From CAVUAN01 sp963739435 (GTDB lineage Bacteria; Acidobacteriota; Thermoanaerobaculia; UBA5066; Gp7-AA6), in NCBI GenBank assembly GCA_963739435.1, contig CAVUAN010000006.1, positions 248,001 through 312,000 on the forward strand: a DNA stretch of 64,000 nucleotides, read 5' to 3'. A program made the position numbers and the translations under genes. This document shows, piece after piece, positions 39,703 to 49,806 of the stretch. Below the pieces are notes generated by a model. That model saw nothing but the letters and a program-made list of their open reading frames with translations. It was not told the origin of the DNA and did no database searches. Position 1 is the first letter of the stretch, and each line of letters begins with the position of its first letter.

Positions 39703-40383
39703 ATGAACATCATCGAGACAAGGCCCTGACGAAGACCTACGGCACCAACGGTGTCGCCGTCCACGCGCTGCGCGGCATCGACCTCGATGTGGCGCGCGGC
39801 GAGTTCGTGGCCCTGATCGGGCCCTCGGGATCGGGCAAGTCGACGCTCATGGCGATCCTCGGCTGCCTCGACACGCCCACTGCCGGCACCTACGCCCTGG
39901 ACGGCGAGAGGGTCGAAGGCCTCTCGGGCGCGGACCTCGCTCACATCCGCAACGAGAAGATCGGCTTCGTCTTCCAGCAGTACAACCTGCTGCCGAAGGC
40001 CTCGGTGCTGCGCAACGTGGAGTTGCCGATGCTCTACGCGGGCGTGCCGCGCAAGGAGCGCCGCGCCCGGGCGACGGAGCTGCTCGAGCGGGTCGGCATC
40101 CCCGAAAAGGCGCAAGACGCTTCCGGCGAACTTGTCCGGCGGCCAGCGCCAGCGCGTCGCGATCGCGCGCGCTCTGGCGAACCGGCCGGCGATGCTGCTG
40201 GCCGACGAGCCGACCGGCGCCCTCGACTCGAAGACGGGCCACGAGGTCCTCGACCTCTTTCGGGCCTTGAACGAGCAGGGCAACACGGTCCTGATCGTCA
40301 CGCACGATCTCTCCATCGCTTCGACAGCCCAGCGGCAGGTGGAGCTGTACGACGGCGTGATCGCCCAGCCGCAGGCGGCGTAA
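39703..40383 (+). CDS. MacB-like ABC transporter ATPase (two frameshifts)
   Basis: ATG 39703 opens MNIIETR, then a one-base loss near 39720 leads to TYGTNGVAVHALRGIDLDVA. Walker A (GPSGSGKST), Q-loop (FVFQQYNLLP), signature (LSGGQRQRVAIARALANRPA), Walker B (MLLADEPTGALD) and VTHD are all present, with an extra C near 40105-40120 before the signature. The frame then runs to a TAA that overlaps the permease ATG (TAATG). It energises lipoprotein or peptide export. Confidence 0.85.
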
Positions 40384-41630
40384 TGATTCGCGGCGCCTTC
40401 ATCGAGCGGGTCCGCAACGCCTGGGTCGAGATGCGCGAGAACCTGGGGCGCTCGACGCTTCAGTCGCTCGGTATCATGCTCGGCGTCGCATCGGTGCTGG
40501 GAGGCTTCTCGATCTCCGACAGCATGCGCCAGCGCTCCAAGGAGCTGTTCCGGAAGATGGGCGGCATGGACAAGCTCTCGATCCAGCCGTCCGCGACGGT
40601 GCGCGACGGCAGCCCGACGGCCCTCCAGATGGCCAACCTCGGCCTGCGCAACCTCGACGCCGAGGAGGGCCAGGGCATCGACACGACCTCGGTCGACGGC
40701 GTCTCGATCCAGAAGTTCGCGCGGGCGCGCGTGCGCTCGGCCTACGCGGACCAGGAGCGCGACATCCGGGGCATCGGCAGGGACTTCCTCGCGCTCGACG
40801 GCTACCAGGTCGCCCGGGGCCGCGGCATGACCTCCGAGGACTTGAACCGCGCGGCGCCCGTGGCGCTGCTCGGCAGCGAGGCGGCGGGCGTGTTCTTCCC
40901 GGCGGGAGACGCCGTGGGCAAGATGATCCGCATCTCGGACACGCCGGTCCAGGTCATCGGAATTCTCAAGGAGCGCGTCTTCTACTTCCGCAAGTCGAAC
41001 CGCAACATGTTCCGCTACCGCAACAGGATCATCGGCGTGCCGACTTCCCTGGTGACGCAGCGGTTCCAGGGCGATCGCTATCAGCGGCTGGACCGGCTGA
41101 CGTTCCGCATCCGCCAATTCGACGTCATGGAGAGCTTCTCGACCAAGCTCTCGATGCTCCTGAAGACGAACCATCGCCTCCAGAACGATTTCCGGATCGA
41201 CAATGTGGCCGCCCGGATCCGCCGCGAGCGCAGCCAGGGAGACGTCTACGACGTCATCTTTCTGCTCTCCGGCGTGCTGTCCTTGATCGGCGGCGGCATG
41301 GTCAACGTCAACATCCAGCTCGCAAGCCTCAAGGAGCGCATCCGAGAGGTCGGCGTCAAGATGGCGATCGGCGCTTCCGGGCGCGAGATCTTCAAGGACT
41401 TCATGACGGAAGCGATGCTGCTGACGATGCTCGGTTCGTTCGTCGGGCTCGGAGCGGGGGTGGGATTCGCCTGGGGCATCACGCACTTTCTCGGCATCCC
41501 GCTCCACATGGATCTCAAGAGCTTCGCCTGGGCCTGGTTCATGGCCGGCGCCTTCGGCCTCGTCTTCGCTCTCTTCCCGGCGTGGAAGGCGAGCCGCCTC
41601 TCGCCGATGGAAGCGCTGCATTATGAGTAG
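40383..41630 (+). CDS. MacB-type FtsX permease 1
   Basis: The 415-residue permease has an N-terminal membrane helix (STLQSLGIMLGVASVLGGFS), a large periplasmic MacB domain, and three C-terminal helices (FLLSGVLSLIGGGMVNV, LLTMLGSFVGLGAGVGFAWG, FMAGAFGLVFALFPAWKASR). The FtsX signature (REVGVKMAIGASGREI) is intact. It starts at ATG 40383, overlapping the ATPase stop. Confidence 0.9.
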   Translation: MIRGAFIERVRNAWVEMRENLGRSTLQSLGIMLGVASVLGGFSISDSMRQRSKELFRKMGGMDKLSIQPSATVRDGSPTALQMANLGLRNLDAEEGQGIDTTSVDGVSIQKFARARVRSAYADQERDIRGIGRDFLALDGYQVARGRGMTSEDLNRAAPVALLGSEAAGVFFPAGDAVGKMIRISDTPVQVIGILKERVFYFRKSNRNMFRYRNRIIGVPTSLVTQRFQGDRYQRLDRLTFRIRQFDVMESFSTKLSMLLKTNHRLQNDFRIDNVAARIRRERSQGDVYDVIFLLSGVLSLIGGGMVNVNIQLASLKERIREVGVKMAIGASGREIFKDFMTEAMLLTMLGSFVGLGAGVGFAWGITHFLGIPLHMDLKSFAWAWFMAGAFGLVFALFPAWKASRLSPMEALHYE

Positions 41631-42922
41631 TCTGGCGCTGCCCGGCCGCTCGGCCGGCCGCCCTGCGCCCGAGGCGAAGCCTCGGGCTGGGGGCGCGCCT
41701 GGCCCTCTCCTGGGAGATTGTCAAGGGCTCGTTCGTCGAGCTCTGGGCGCACAAGCTGCGCTCGACCTTGACGCTGATGCTCCTGATGCTAGGCGTCTTC
41801 GCCCTCGTCGTCATGACCTCCGTCATGGACGGCGTCATGGACAAGATCGCGACCGGCTTCTCCGGCATGGCCTGGGACGGGACGCTGCGCCTGGCGCCGC
41901 GTTCGCCCCAGACCTCCGAAGAGCAGCAGCACTTCGCGATGAGCCCGGGCCTGCGCTATGAAGACCTCCCGCGGCTCTGCGCGCCGCATCCGAAGATCGC
42001 CGCCTTCATACCGCGGGCGCAGAAGCGCTCGGCGGTCCGCGTCCCCGACGGCACCGAGCGCATCTTCGTCTCCGGCGTGCCTCCCGAGTACAGCCTGTGG
42101 ATGAACCGGCCGATCGGCACGGGCCGCGGCCTGACGGAGGACGACGAGCGGCGCCGCTCGACGGTCGCGGTCGTCGGCGCGACGCTGGCCGCCAAGCTCT
42201 TCGGCGGCACCGACCCGGTCGGCCGCGACATCACGATCGAGGGCATTCCGTTCCGCGTCATCGGCGTTTACGCGCCGCTCCAGATCTTCAACGACGAGAT
42301 CTACTACGACGCCAACGGCATTTCGATCCCGCTGACGACCTACATGGACCGCATGGACGCCAGCCACAAGCTCGCAGGCGTCGGCGTAAAGCTCAAAGCT
42401 CGCGCGCGACAGCGGCGAGGTCTCGGCCACCGTGCTGGCCCGGGTCGCGGCAGGCGCACCACGGCATCGAGGACATCGAGATCCTGGACCTCGAGGCCGA
42501 GGCGGCCACTTCCTGGACGCGCTTTCTGAGACCAGATGTTCGGCTGGCGGGTGGTGCTGATGAGCCTCGCGGCGACAGTGCTTCTCGTAGGCGGCGTCGG
42601 GGTCCTCTCCGTCATGCTGATCTCGTTTTCCGACCGGCGCTACGAGATCGGCCTGCGCAAGGCGATGGGCGCCTCCGACGGCGAGATCCTGTCGCAGTTC
42701 CTGCTCGAGGCCTGCGTGCTCGCCGCGATCGGCGCGACCGTCGGAACGATCCTGGGGGCCGTGCTCTGCAAGGCTCTCTCCGCCAAGTTCCCCTACGGCC
42801 TCGTCGTCAACCCGCTCGGCCTCGCGATCGCCTGGTTCGTCGCGCTCTTCCTGGCCGCGACCTTCGGCCTCTACCCCGCCATCCGCGCTTCGCGCCTCTC
42901 GCCCATGGAGGCGATGCGGTAA
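41623..42922 (+). CDS. MacB-type FtsX permease 2 (frameshifted)
   Basis: The first codons overlap the stop of permease 1. After a shift near 41700 the frame reads LALSWEIVKGSFVELWAHKL and MLLMLGVFALVVMTSVMDGV, then the MacB periplasmic domain. A second shift near 42395 leads to MFGWRVVLMSLAATVLLVGG and GLRKAMGASDGEI, the FtsX tail. The gene is therefore a second half-permease for the same ATPase; the two may form a heterodimer. Confidence 0.8.
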
Positions 42923-42939
42923 CTACGACCGGAGCAGGC

Positions 42940-42981
42940 GTCCAAAGTCCAAAGTCCAAAGTCCAAAGTCCAAAGTCCAAA
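42940..42981. repeat. Heptanucleotide tandem repeat (GTCCAAA)6
   Basis: Six uninterrupted copies of GTCCAAA lie between the convergent permease 2 and DUF937 stops. The same heptamer occurs inverted inside imuB. Confidence 0.9.
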
Positions 42982-42983
42982 GT

Positions 42984-43391
42984 CTAAGAAGAGAGCTTGG
43001 TCTTCAGTGCGGCCAGCGAGGAAGAGACGTCGGCGCCGGGCTCGACTTTTCCCTTGGGCGTCAGGTGGTCGATGACGACCGGCAGGAGCGCGGCCAGGCC
43101 GGCCGAGGCGGCCTCCGGGGAGATGCCGAGCTTCTTGCTGAGCGCCTGCATCCTGTCTTCGCCGATCACGCCCTTCAACTGATCGGCCGAGATGGGCTGG
43201 TTTTGCCCGGTACCGACCCAGGACTTCGCCTGCTCGGCGAGGCCGCCCGACTGGAACTGCTGGACGATGCCCGCAAGCCCGCCCGGATGGTCCTTCACGA
43301 CGCTGGCCGCCAGGTCCAGCAGAGAGCCCTTCTGCTGGCTGCTGCCGAACTGGCCGACGATCCCGCCGAGAACCTGATCGAAGAGACTCAT
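42984..43391 (-). CDS. YidB-like DUF937 protein
   Basis: The 135-residue product (MSLFDQVLGGIVGQFGSSQQ, LKGVIGEDRMQALSKKLGIS, AAALLPVVIDHLTPKG-like tail) matches the YidB/DUF937 family, small soluble proteins of unknown role. It is followed by the DUF1579 gene 10 nt upstream and may be co-transcribed with it. Confidence 0.85.
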   Translation of the reverse strand: MSLFDQVLGGIVGQFGSSQQKGSLLDLAASVVKDHPGGLAGIVQQFQSGGLAEQAKSWVGTGQNQPISADQLKGVIGEDRMQALSKKLGISPEAASAGLAALLPVVIDHLTPKGKVEPGADVSSSLAALKTKLSS

Positions 43392-43401
43392 GGCCGAGTC
43401 C

Positions 43402-43956
43402 TCACTTCTTGGGAACGCGGGTGGACTTGCCCTCCATCACGGTGGACCACGTCTTGTTGTCCTGCGACATGTCCCACTTGAACGTGTAGGAGTCGGGCGT
43501 CAGGTCGCCGATCGTGTAGCGGCCGTACATCGTCTTGCCGCCCATCTTCTCCTCGCTCGTGTAGACCCAGGTCTTCCCGTCAGTCGTCCCGTTGCCCCCG
43601 CTCCCATGCCCGGAACTGTCGATGCCGTAGTAGGTGTAGGTCTTCTCTTCCGTGTTGTAGCCGAGAAGGCCCATGCTCGTGATCGCGCCCATGGGCCCGG
43701 TGCCCTTCGAGTTGCAGACGACGAAAAAGGCTCCCGGGTACCAGGTGCAGTTGTCCGACGAGGTCATCTTGCCGGCCGGCATCATGGGATTTGCCTTGAT
43801 CTCCCCTTCCGAGGTCCATTGGCCGGCAAAGTAGGCGAGCTTCTTGACCTCGGGCCCGGGCTTGGGAGGCCCCTCCTTCTTCTCTTGTGCCTGTGTGGCC
43901 ACGGCCGCCGCTAGGATTCCTGAAACCACCAGGATGGCGAGCTTCGAACGGTTCAT
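43402..43956 (-). CDS. Secreted DUF1579 family protein
   Basis: The 184-residue product has a signal peptide (LAILVVSGILAAAVATQA). The mature DUF1579-type domain contains KKLAYFAGQWTSEGEIK, AITSMGLLGYNTEEKTYTYY, GIDSSGHG and SYTFKWDMSQDNKTWSTVME, a lipocalin-like beta barrel. Function unknown. Confidence 0.85.
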   Translation of the reverse strand: MNRSKLAILVVSGILAAAVATQAQEKKEGPPKPGPEVKKLAYFAGQWTSEGEIKANPMMPAGKMTSSDNCTWYPGAFFVVCNSKGTGPMGAITSMGLLGYNTEEKTYTYYGIDSSGHGSGGNGTTDGKTWVYTSEEKMGGKTMYGRYTIGDLTPDSYTFKWDMSQDNKTWSTVMEGKSTRVPKK

Positions 43957-43968
43957 GTCCCTTCCTCC

Positions 43969-46716
43969 TTATGCCTCTGCGCGAATCTTACCCTCGTCGT
44001 CCAGCGCGGCCTCACCGAAGGCCGGCCGGCCAGCCAGCGAAGTCCAGAATCCCCAGACAGCCAGGGCGACGAGGGCGAGCAGATCGAACATCGCGCGACC
44101 CGCATACCACCGCGAGAAATCCAGGGTGAATGGAGCGAAGGATGTGCAGAAGCCGGCGATCCAGGCGACTGCCATGGCCAGGATCCCGAAGCGCGTCGCG
44201 CACACCAGGAGAATCGCGGTAAAGGCGATCGTCGCAGGAATCTCCACCGCGAAGTTCTCGCCGCTCAAACCGAACATAGACAGGACCAAAAACGACGCCG
44301 CGACCGCGAGCCACTGCCGGCGCAGCACCATGCGTGAGACGACGAGCAGAGCCATGGTTCCGATCGCACGACTCAAAGCGTTGCTCACAAACTGGAACAA
44401 CAGGCTGCCGTGGGACGCAGGCCCCACGAGGGACAGTTCGCTCCAGGGAAGCGGGGTCGCCCCGGGCACGTTCCAGAATGCCGGCAGCCCGTTGCCCAGG
44501 TTGACGACGAGCCCCAAACCGGCGCCCAACAACAGGCCAATCAGCACGTCGCGGCCCACCAGCGGATCCCGGAACCGGCCGGAGAGCACGCGAGTCCAGG
44601 AGACGAGAAGCTGTGGCGAGCGGCGGCGCCAGTAAGGCTCGAGCGCCATGTAGGCGATCCACAGGAAGACCGACCAGAAAAGCGCGTGCGACAGGGCGCC
44701 GATGAAGAGACCGAACTCGCCCTGGAAGTCGGACACATGGTGAGCTCCGAGGACCCAGCCGAGCAGCTGCACGGCGAGGGCAAAAAACGCGATCCGCAAG
44801 GCGCCGTGCCGATCGCCGCGCTGGAGGCGCATGTTGCGCCGCGCGAGAATCAGGCCGCCTCCAAGCAGGAGCAAGACCAGGAACACGAACGTCCCGCCCG
44901 CCAGCGCCGCCCCGAGAGTCGCCGACGCCGGGCCGGCCTGCCCGGGCTGATCCCACGGTCCGCGAATTCGGAAGTACACGAGACGTCCGCGGAAGGCAGC
45001 CGCCGAGACGTGAATGGGGATTCCGGGCTGGCCGGCGTAGGCGCCGTCCCATTCGGCCTGCGCGTCGGAAGCCACCGGCGGGATCCACTTCGATCCCGAC
45101 ACGGCAAATTGTGAGAGATCGAGGCCGGCGGCTGAAAAAAACAGGCGCCAGTCAGGCGCCGTCCAGGGCCCCTTCGATTCCTCGATCTCGGGAGGGACGG
45201 CGTGAAACCCGACGAGACGTCCGCCCGCGTCGAGGGCGACCGTCACCATGCCGGAAAGATCCAGAGGCGGATTGGAAGGGCCGACCTTGCCATCCGGGCT
45301 CGAAGAAACGAGCGGACGCGGGCTCTGCCGGTAGAAGAACCAGTAGGGGTGCGGCCGAGCCGAAGCGAGCTCCCGCACGCGCTGCGGTGAAGGCAGATGC
45401 GCCGCGCGGTAAAGCAAATACTCGTATTGCCGGGTGACCCAGATCGCCGTGTCGGCCGGCGGGACTTCGAAGCCCGCCATCCGCACGATCTCGCGTGCGC
45501 GATCTGCGAGCGCGTCCGGGCTTTTCTCGAGCGGGGCCAAGCCGATGTCCGTCGAAAACCGGCCAAAGTAGGCGAGGAAGAACAGGAGCGCGAGAAAGCT
45601 TCCCAGCAGAGACCAGGCGACGGCCGGCGAGAGAGCGCCCTGCTCGCCCGCCGCCGCCACCATCTCGGGCGAAGGCGTTTCGCCGGCGGCCAGAGCCGCG
45701 GCCAGCGGATCGCCGCCCGGAAGCGAGGCGGCGACCTGGAGGGCCGAAGCCGGGCGCGCGGCCGGCTCCTTCTCGAGGCAGCGCAGGATGACGCGCTCGA
45801 TCGCCGGGTCGAGGTCTTTGATGATCGAGGAGGGCGGAGCCGGCGGCTCCTCGGCGTGCTTCTTCTTCAAACCCGCGTGTGTCGCGGCGTCGAACGCCTT
45901 CCTGCCGGTGATGACCTCGTAGATCACGAGGCCGAGCGCGTAGAGATCGCTCTTCACCGAAGCCCCTTTGCCCGCCAGCTGCTCGGGCGCCATGTAGGCG
46001 GGCGTGCCCGCAAGCTCGCCCTCGATGGCACCGTCTGCTGCCGCCACGGCGAGGCCGAAGTCGGTGATGCGCGCGCGGCCCCGTCCGTCGAGCATGACGT
46101 TGGCGGGCTTCAGATCCCGGTGGAGCACACCTCGGTCGTGCGCGGCGGCCAGGCCCGCGCAGAGCTGCCGGGCGATCTCGAGCGCCTTGTCGTGCGGGAG
46201 GCGTCCGATGCGCTTCAAGAGCGAAGAGAGGTCCTCGCCGTCCACGAACTCCATCGACAGGTAATGCTGGCCGTCGATCTCTCCCACGTCGTAGACACGG
46301 CAGACATTCGGGTGGGAGACCTGGCGCGCGAGGCGCACCTCGGAAAAGAACCGCTCGCGTCGGACGGCGTCGTTGGAAAGCGCCCGCGGCAGGAACTTCA
46401 GCGCGACCGGCTGGCCGAGCTTGAGGTCGTCCGCGCGATAAACCTCCCCCATGCCGCCGCGGCCGAGCAGGCCGATGATCCGGTAGCGCTCCGCCAGCAC
46501 GACACCCGGAGCGAAGCCGCCGGCCTCGATTGAGTCCGAGGAGGCGATCCTCCCGACCGGCGAAGACGACGGGACCCGTCTCTGAGCCGCGGCCTCGACG
46601 GAAGGCGAAGCGATCCCCGTTGGCATCTGCGAGACGGAGCTGATGGCCTGGCCGCAGGACGGACAGAACCGCGCCGCCGGGGAAATCTCGGCCGAGCAGC
46701 TGGGGCAGTGGATCAA
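43969..46716 (-). CDS. Zinc-ribbon Ser/Thr protein kinase with multi-TM C-terminus
   Basis: Residues 1-25 form a zinc ribbon (Cys4, Cys7, Cys18, Cys21). The PknB-like kinase follows, with GLLGRGGMGEVYRADD, HRDLKPANVML and DFGLA. After about residue 375 come a membrane helix, a periplasmic domain and about eight further helices (FVFLVLLLLGGGLIL to the end). The layout suggests a membrane-bound sensor kinase with a large extracytoplasmic domain. No frameshift is visible. Partner genes are not adjacent. Confidence 0.9.
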   Translation of the reverse strand: MIHCPSCSAEISPAARFCPSCGQAISSVSQMPTGIASPSVEAAAQRRVPSSSPVGRIASSDSIEAGGFAPGVVLAERYRIIGLLGRGGMGEVYRADDLKLGQPVALKFLPRALSNDAVRRERFFSEVRLARQVSHPNVCRVYDVGEIDGQHYLSMEFVDGEDLSSLLKRIGRLPHDKALEIARQLCAGLAAAHDRGVLHRDLKPANVMLDGRGRARITDFGLAVAAADGAIEGELAGTPAYMAPEQLAGKGASVKSDLYALGLVIYEVITGRKAFDAATHAGLKKKHAEEPPAPPSSIIKDLDPAIERVILRCLEKEPAARPASALQVAASLPGGDPLAAALAAGETPSPEMVAAAGEQGALSPAVAWSLLGSFLALLFFLAYFGRFSTDIGLAPLEKSPDALADRAREIVRMAGFEVPPADTAIWVTRQYEYLLYRAAHLPSPQRVRELASARPHPYWFFYRQSPRPLVSSSPDGKVGPSNPPLDLSGMVTVALDAGGRLVGFHAVPPEIEESKGPWTAPDWRLFFSAAGLDLSQFAVSGSKWIPPVASDAQAEWDGAYAGQPGIPIHVSAAAFRGRLVYFRIRGPWDQPGQAGPASATLGAALAGGTFVFLVLLLLGGGLILARRNMRLQRGDRHGALRIAFFALAVQLLGWVLGAHHVSDFQGEFGLFIGALSHALFWSVFLWIAYMALEPYWRRRSPQLLVSWTRVLSGRFRDPLVGRDVLIGLLLGAGLGLVVNLGNGLPAFWNVPGATPLPWSELSLVGPASHGSLLFQFVSNALSRAIGTMALLVVSRMVLRRQWLAVAASFLVLSMFGLSGENFAVEIPATIAFTAILLVCATRFGILAMAVAWIAGFCTSFAPFTLDFSRWYAGRAMFDLLALVALAVWGFWTSLAGRPAFGEAALDDEGKIRAEA

Positions 46717-46770
46717 ACGGCTGGAATCGTAGCAGGGTCAGCCGCTGGCGCGATCGCATAGCATCGCGGT

Positions 46771-47670
46771 GTGCGAGCGCTCGTTTTCGGCAAGGGCAGG
46801 GCGGCCGTCCGCGACGTCTCCGAAACCGCGGCCGCGCCGCGGATTCGCCCTCGTGCGGGTCGTTCTCTCCGGGATTTGCAACACGGATCTCGAGCTCCAG
46901 CGCGGGTACCACGGCTTCTCGGGAATCCCGGGCCACGAGTTCGTGGGAGTCGTCGAGGGCCCGCCGGGCTCGCCGTGGCTCGGCAAACGCGTCGTCGGCG
47001 AGATCAACCTCGCCTGCGGAAGGTGCGACTGGTGCGCCCGCGGCCTCGGCCGCCACTGCCCGAAGCGGACGGTTCTCGGAATCCTCGAGCATCCCGGAGC
47101 GCACGCCGAGTATCTGACTCTGCCCGAGGGAAACCTGCGCGAGGTTCCGCTCGGCATCGCCGACGAGGAGGCCGTCTTCGTGGAGCCCCTCGCAGCGGCC
47201 TGCGAGATCCTCGACCAGGTGGAGGTTCGCAGCACGACACGGGCGGCCGTGCTCGGCGCGGGTAAGCTCGGCACGCTCTGCGGGGCGGTTCTCGAGAATG
47301 CGGGCGCCTCCGTCACGCTGCTCGGCCGAAAGAGCGCGCCCGCGCGCGCTCCTTCGATCTCGTCGTCGAGGCGACCGGGTCACCCGCCGGGATGCCGCGC
47401 GCCCTCGAGCTCGTCCGGCCGCGCGGCACGATCGTGTGGAAAACGACGCATCAGGTCCCGGCGAGTTTCGACGCTGCGCCTCTCGTCGTCAACGAGGTCA
47501 CGGTCGTCGGCTCGCGCTGCGGGAGGTTCGAGCCGGCGCTCGACCTGCTCGCCTCGGGCAAGGTCGACGTCGCGCCGCTCCTATCGGCGGACGTCCCGCT
47601 CTCGCGGGCCGTTGCCGCTCTTGCCCACGCCGCACGTCCGGGCGTCCGAAAGGTCCTTCTTCGTCCCTAA
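46771..47670 (+). CDS. Zinc-dependent alcohol dehydrogenase-like (MDR), frameshifted
   Basis: After a GTG start (MRALVFGKGRAAVRDVSETA) the MDR protein reads GICNTDLELQRGYHGFSGIP, GHEFVG, a structural zinc motif CGRCDWCARGLGRHC, VEPLAAACEI and the Rossmann fold VLGAGKLGTLCG. Frame changes near 46840 and 47330 and again before MPRALELVRPRGTIVWKTTH join three ORFs. Reconstructed length is about 300. Substrate is not clear. It diverges from the Ser/Thr kinase. Confidence 0.75.
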
Positions 47671-47706
47671 GGCTCTGCCGGTGTACGATTCCGCGCCGCG
47701 CCCGTC

Positions 47707-49801
47707 ATGCCGCACAACGTCTTCCGTAACGCCATTCCGAGCGCCATTCGGGGCGCTTCGATTCTCGTCGCGCTTCTGGCGGCCGGCGGGCTGGAGGCGC
47801 AAGCCATGAAGATCGAAACGACGAAGCTCGAAACCGAGCTCGTCGCCAAGTACGGCGAGGCCGAGCGGCCGCGCGTCGCACGGGGACTCAAGCAGGCCGC
47901 CGAGTTCTGGCGGCCCGAAGATGGCGACGCCGCCGCCTTCGACGCCTTCGCGAGGGCCAACTTCGCGGGACGCCGGCGGCCCGGCAGGCGCTGTTTGACC
48001 GGATGCAGAAAGCGATCGAGTCCCTGGACGGCCACATGACCGAGATCAATCGCGACTTCCGGATGCAGGCCGACCTCGACCGCGGAGAGATCTATCCCTT
48101 CGACGAGGCTCTCGCCGGCTACGACCCCGGCGCGCACGTCGTGGACGATTTCTTTTCGAACAAGCTCGCGTTCACCGTCCTCTGAATTTCCAGATCTTCT
48201 CGCTCGAGGAGAAGCTCGCCCAGGGCGGCCGATGGTCGCGGAGGCAGTGGGCCGAGGCGCGCCTGGCCGACCGGTTTGGCAAGCGCATTCCCGCCGAGGT
48301 CAACCTCGCGATCGCCAGGGCCGGCGCCGAGACGGGCCAGTACATCGCCGAGTACAACATCTGGATGCACCACCTCGTCGACGAGAAGGGGCAGCGCCTC
48401 GTTCCCGCCGAAGATGCGCTTGCTCTCGCACTGGAACCTGCGCGACGAGATCAAGGCCGACTACGCGGATCGGCGGCGGGACTTGCCAAGCAGCGGACGG
48501 TCCAGAAGGTCATGGAGCGCATCGTGACCCAGACGATCCCGCAGGCAGTCATCAATAATCCCGGGGTCGACTGGAACCCGTTCAGCAACGAGGTCAAGCC
48601 GGCCGGAGTCAAGGATTCCGATGTCCGTGAAGCCCTTGCCCTCCGGAGCGCCGCTCGGCGCACCGGAGGCGGACACGCGTTACGCGATGCTTCTCTCGGA
48701 CTTCCTGGCCGTGCGCCAGGCCGATCCGTACTCGCCGACGGCGCCCGACCCACATCGCGCGCAGCTTCGACGAGAGACGGCAGATCCCCGAGGCGCGCGT
48801 GCGCAAGATGCTCGAGGACGTCCTCTCCTCGCCGCTCGTTCCGAAGGTGGCGAAACTGATCGAAAAGCGGCTCGGCCGCAAGCTCGAGCCCTTCGATATC
48901 TGGTACGCGGGCTTCAAGCCGCGCCTGGCGTATTCGGAAGCTGAGCTCGACGCGATCGTCCGGAAGAGATACCCGACGCCGGAGGCCTACGCCAAGGACA
49001 TCCCGAATCTTCTCCAGCAGCTCGGCTTTTCGAAAGAGAAGGCGGCCGAGGTCGCCGCAAACATCGAGGTCCACCCCGCGCGAGGCTCGGGACACGCCTT
49101 CGGCGCCGGCAAGAAGGGCTTCAAGGCCTACCTGCGCACGCGCGTCGAGAAGAGCGGCATGGACTACAAGGGGTTCAACATCGCCGTCCACGAGATGGGG
49201 CACAACGTCGAGCAGACCTTCTCCTTGAACGACATCGACTTCTTCCTCGTCAACGGCGTGCCCAACACCGCCTTCACCGAGGCTCTGGCTTTCGTCTTCC
49301 AGGGCCACGACCTGGAGCTTCTGGGCCTCTCGAAACCGGACGCACGAGGCGCGAGCCTTGAAGACGCTGGCCGACTTCTGGGGCACCTACGAGATCGCCG
49401 GCGTCGCGCTCGTCGATATCGGCGTGTGGCACTGGATGTACGCGCACCCGCAGGCAACGCCCGCGGAGTTGAAGGACGCGACGCTCCAGGTTGCCCGCGA
49501 CGTCTGGAACCGCTTCTACGCCCCGGTCTTCGGCGTGAAGGACGTCGTGCTGCTGGCCGTCTATTCACACATGATCGACTCGTTCCTCTACCTGCCCGAC
49601 TACCCATTGGGCCACATGATCGCGTTCCAGATCGAGCGGCAGATGGAAAAGGCCGGCGCGATCGGCCCGGAGTTCGAGCGCATGGCGAGAATCGGAAACA
49701 TCGCGCCGGACCTCTGGATGACTGGCGCCACCGGCGCCCCCGTTGGCCCGGAAGCGCTCCTTTCGGCCACGAGCGAGGCGCTCGCGGCCGTGTCGCGTTA
49801 G
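47707..49801 (+). CDS. Secreted gluzincin-type zinc metallopeptidase (multiple frameshifts)
   Basis: A signal-like N-terminus (ASILVALLAAGGLEAQA) precedes a mostly helical protein. The zinc motif HEMGH (residues in AVHEMGHNVEQTFS) and a downstream Glu (NTAFTEALAFVFQG) give the HExxH...E pattern of gluzincins such as M3 or M2 peptidases. At least four single-base shifts break the frame (near 47970, 48190, 48430-48480, 48640-48780 and 49350). No exact family is assigned. It precedes a PP2C gene by 5 nt. Confidence 0.65.
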
Positions 49802-49806
49802 CGCCC

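Noticed and set aside
38298..41621. 1107-residue minus-strand ORF
   Set aside because: It is antisense to the MacA/MacB-like genes and shows no domain.
45152..47383. 743-residue minus-strand ORF
   Set aside because: Shifted-frame shadow of the zinc-ribbon kinase gene; Arg-rich without domains.
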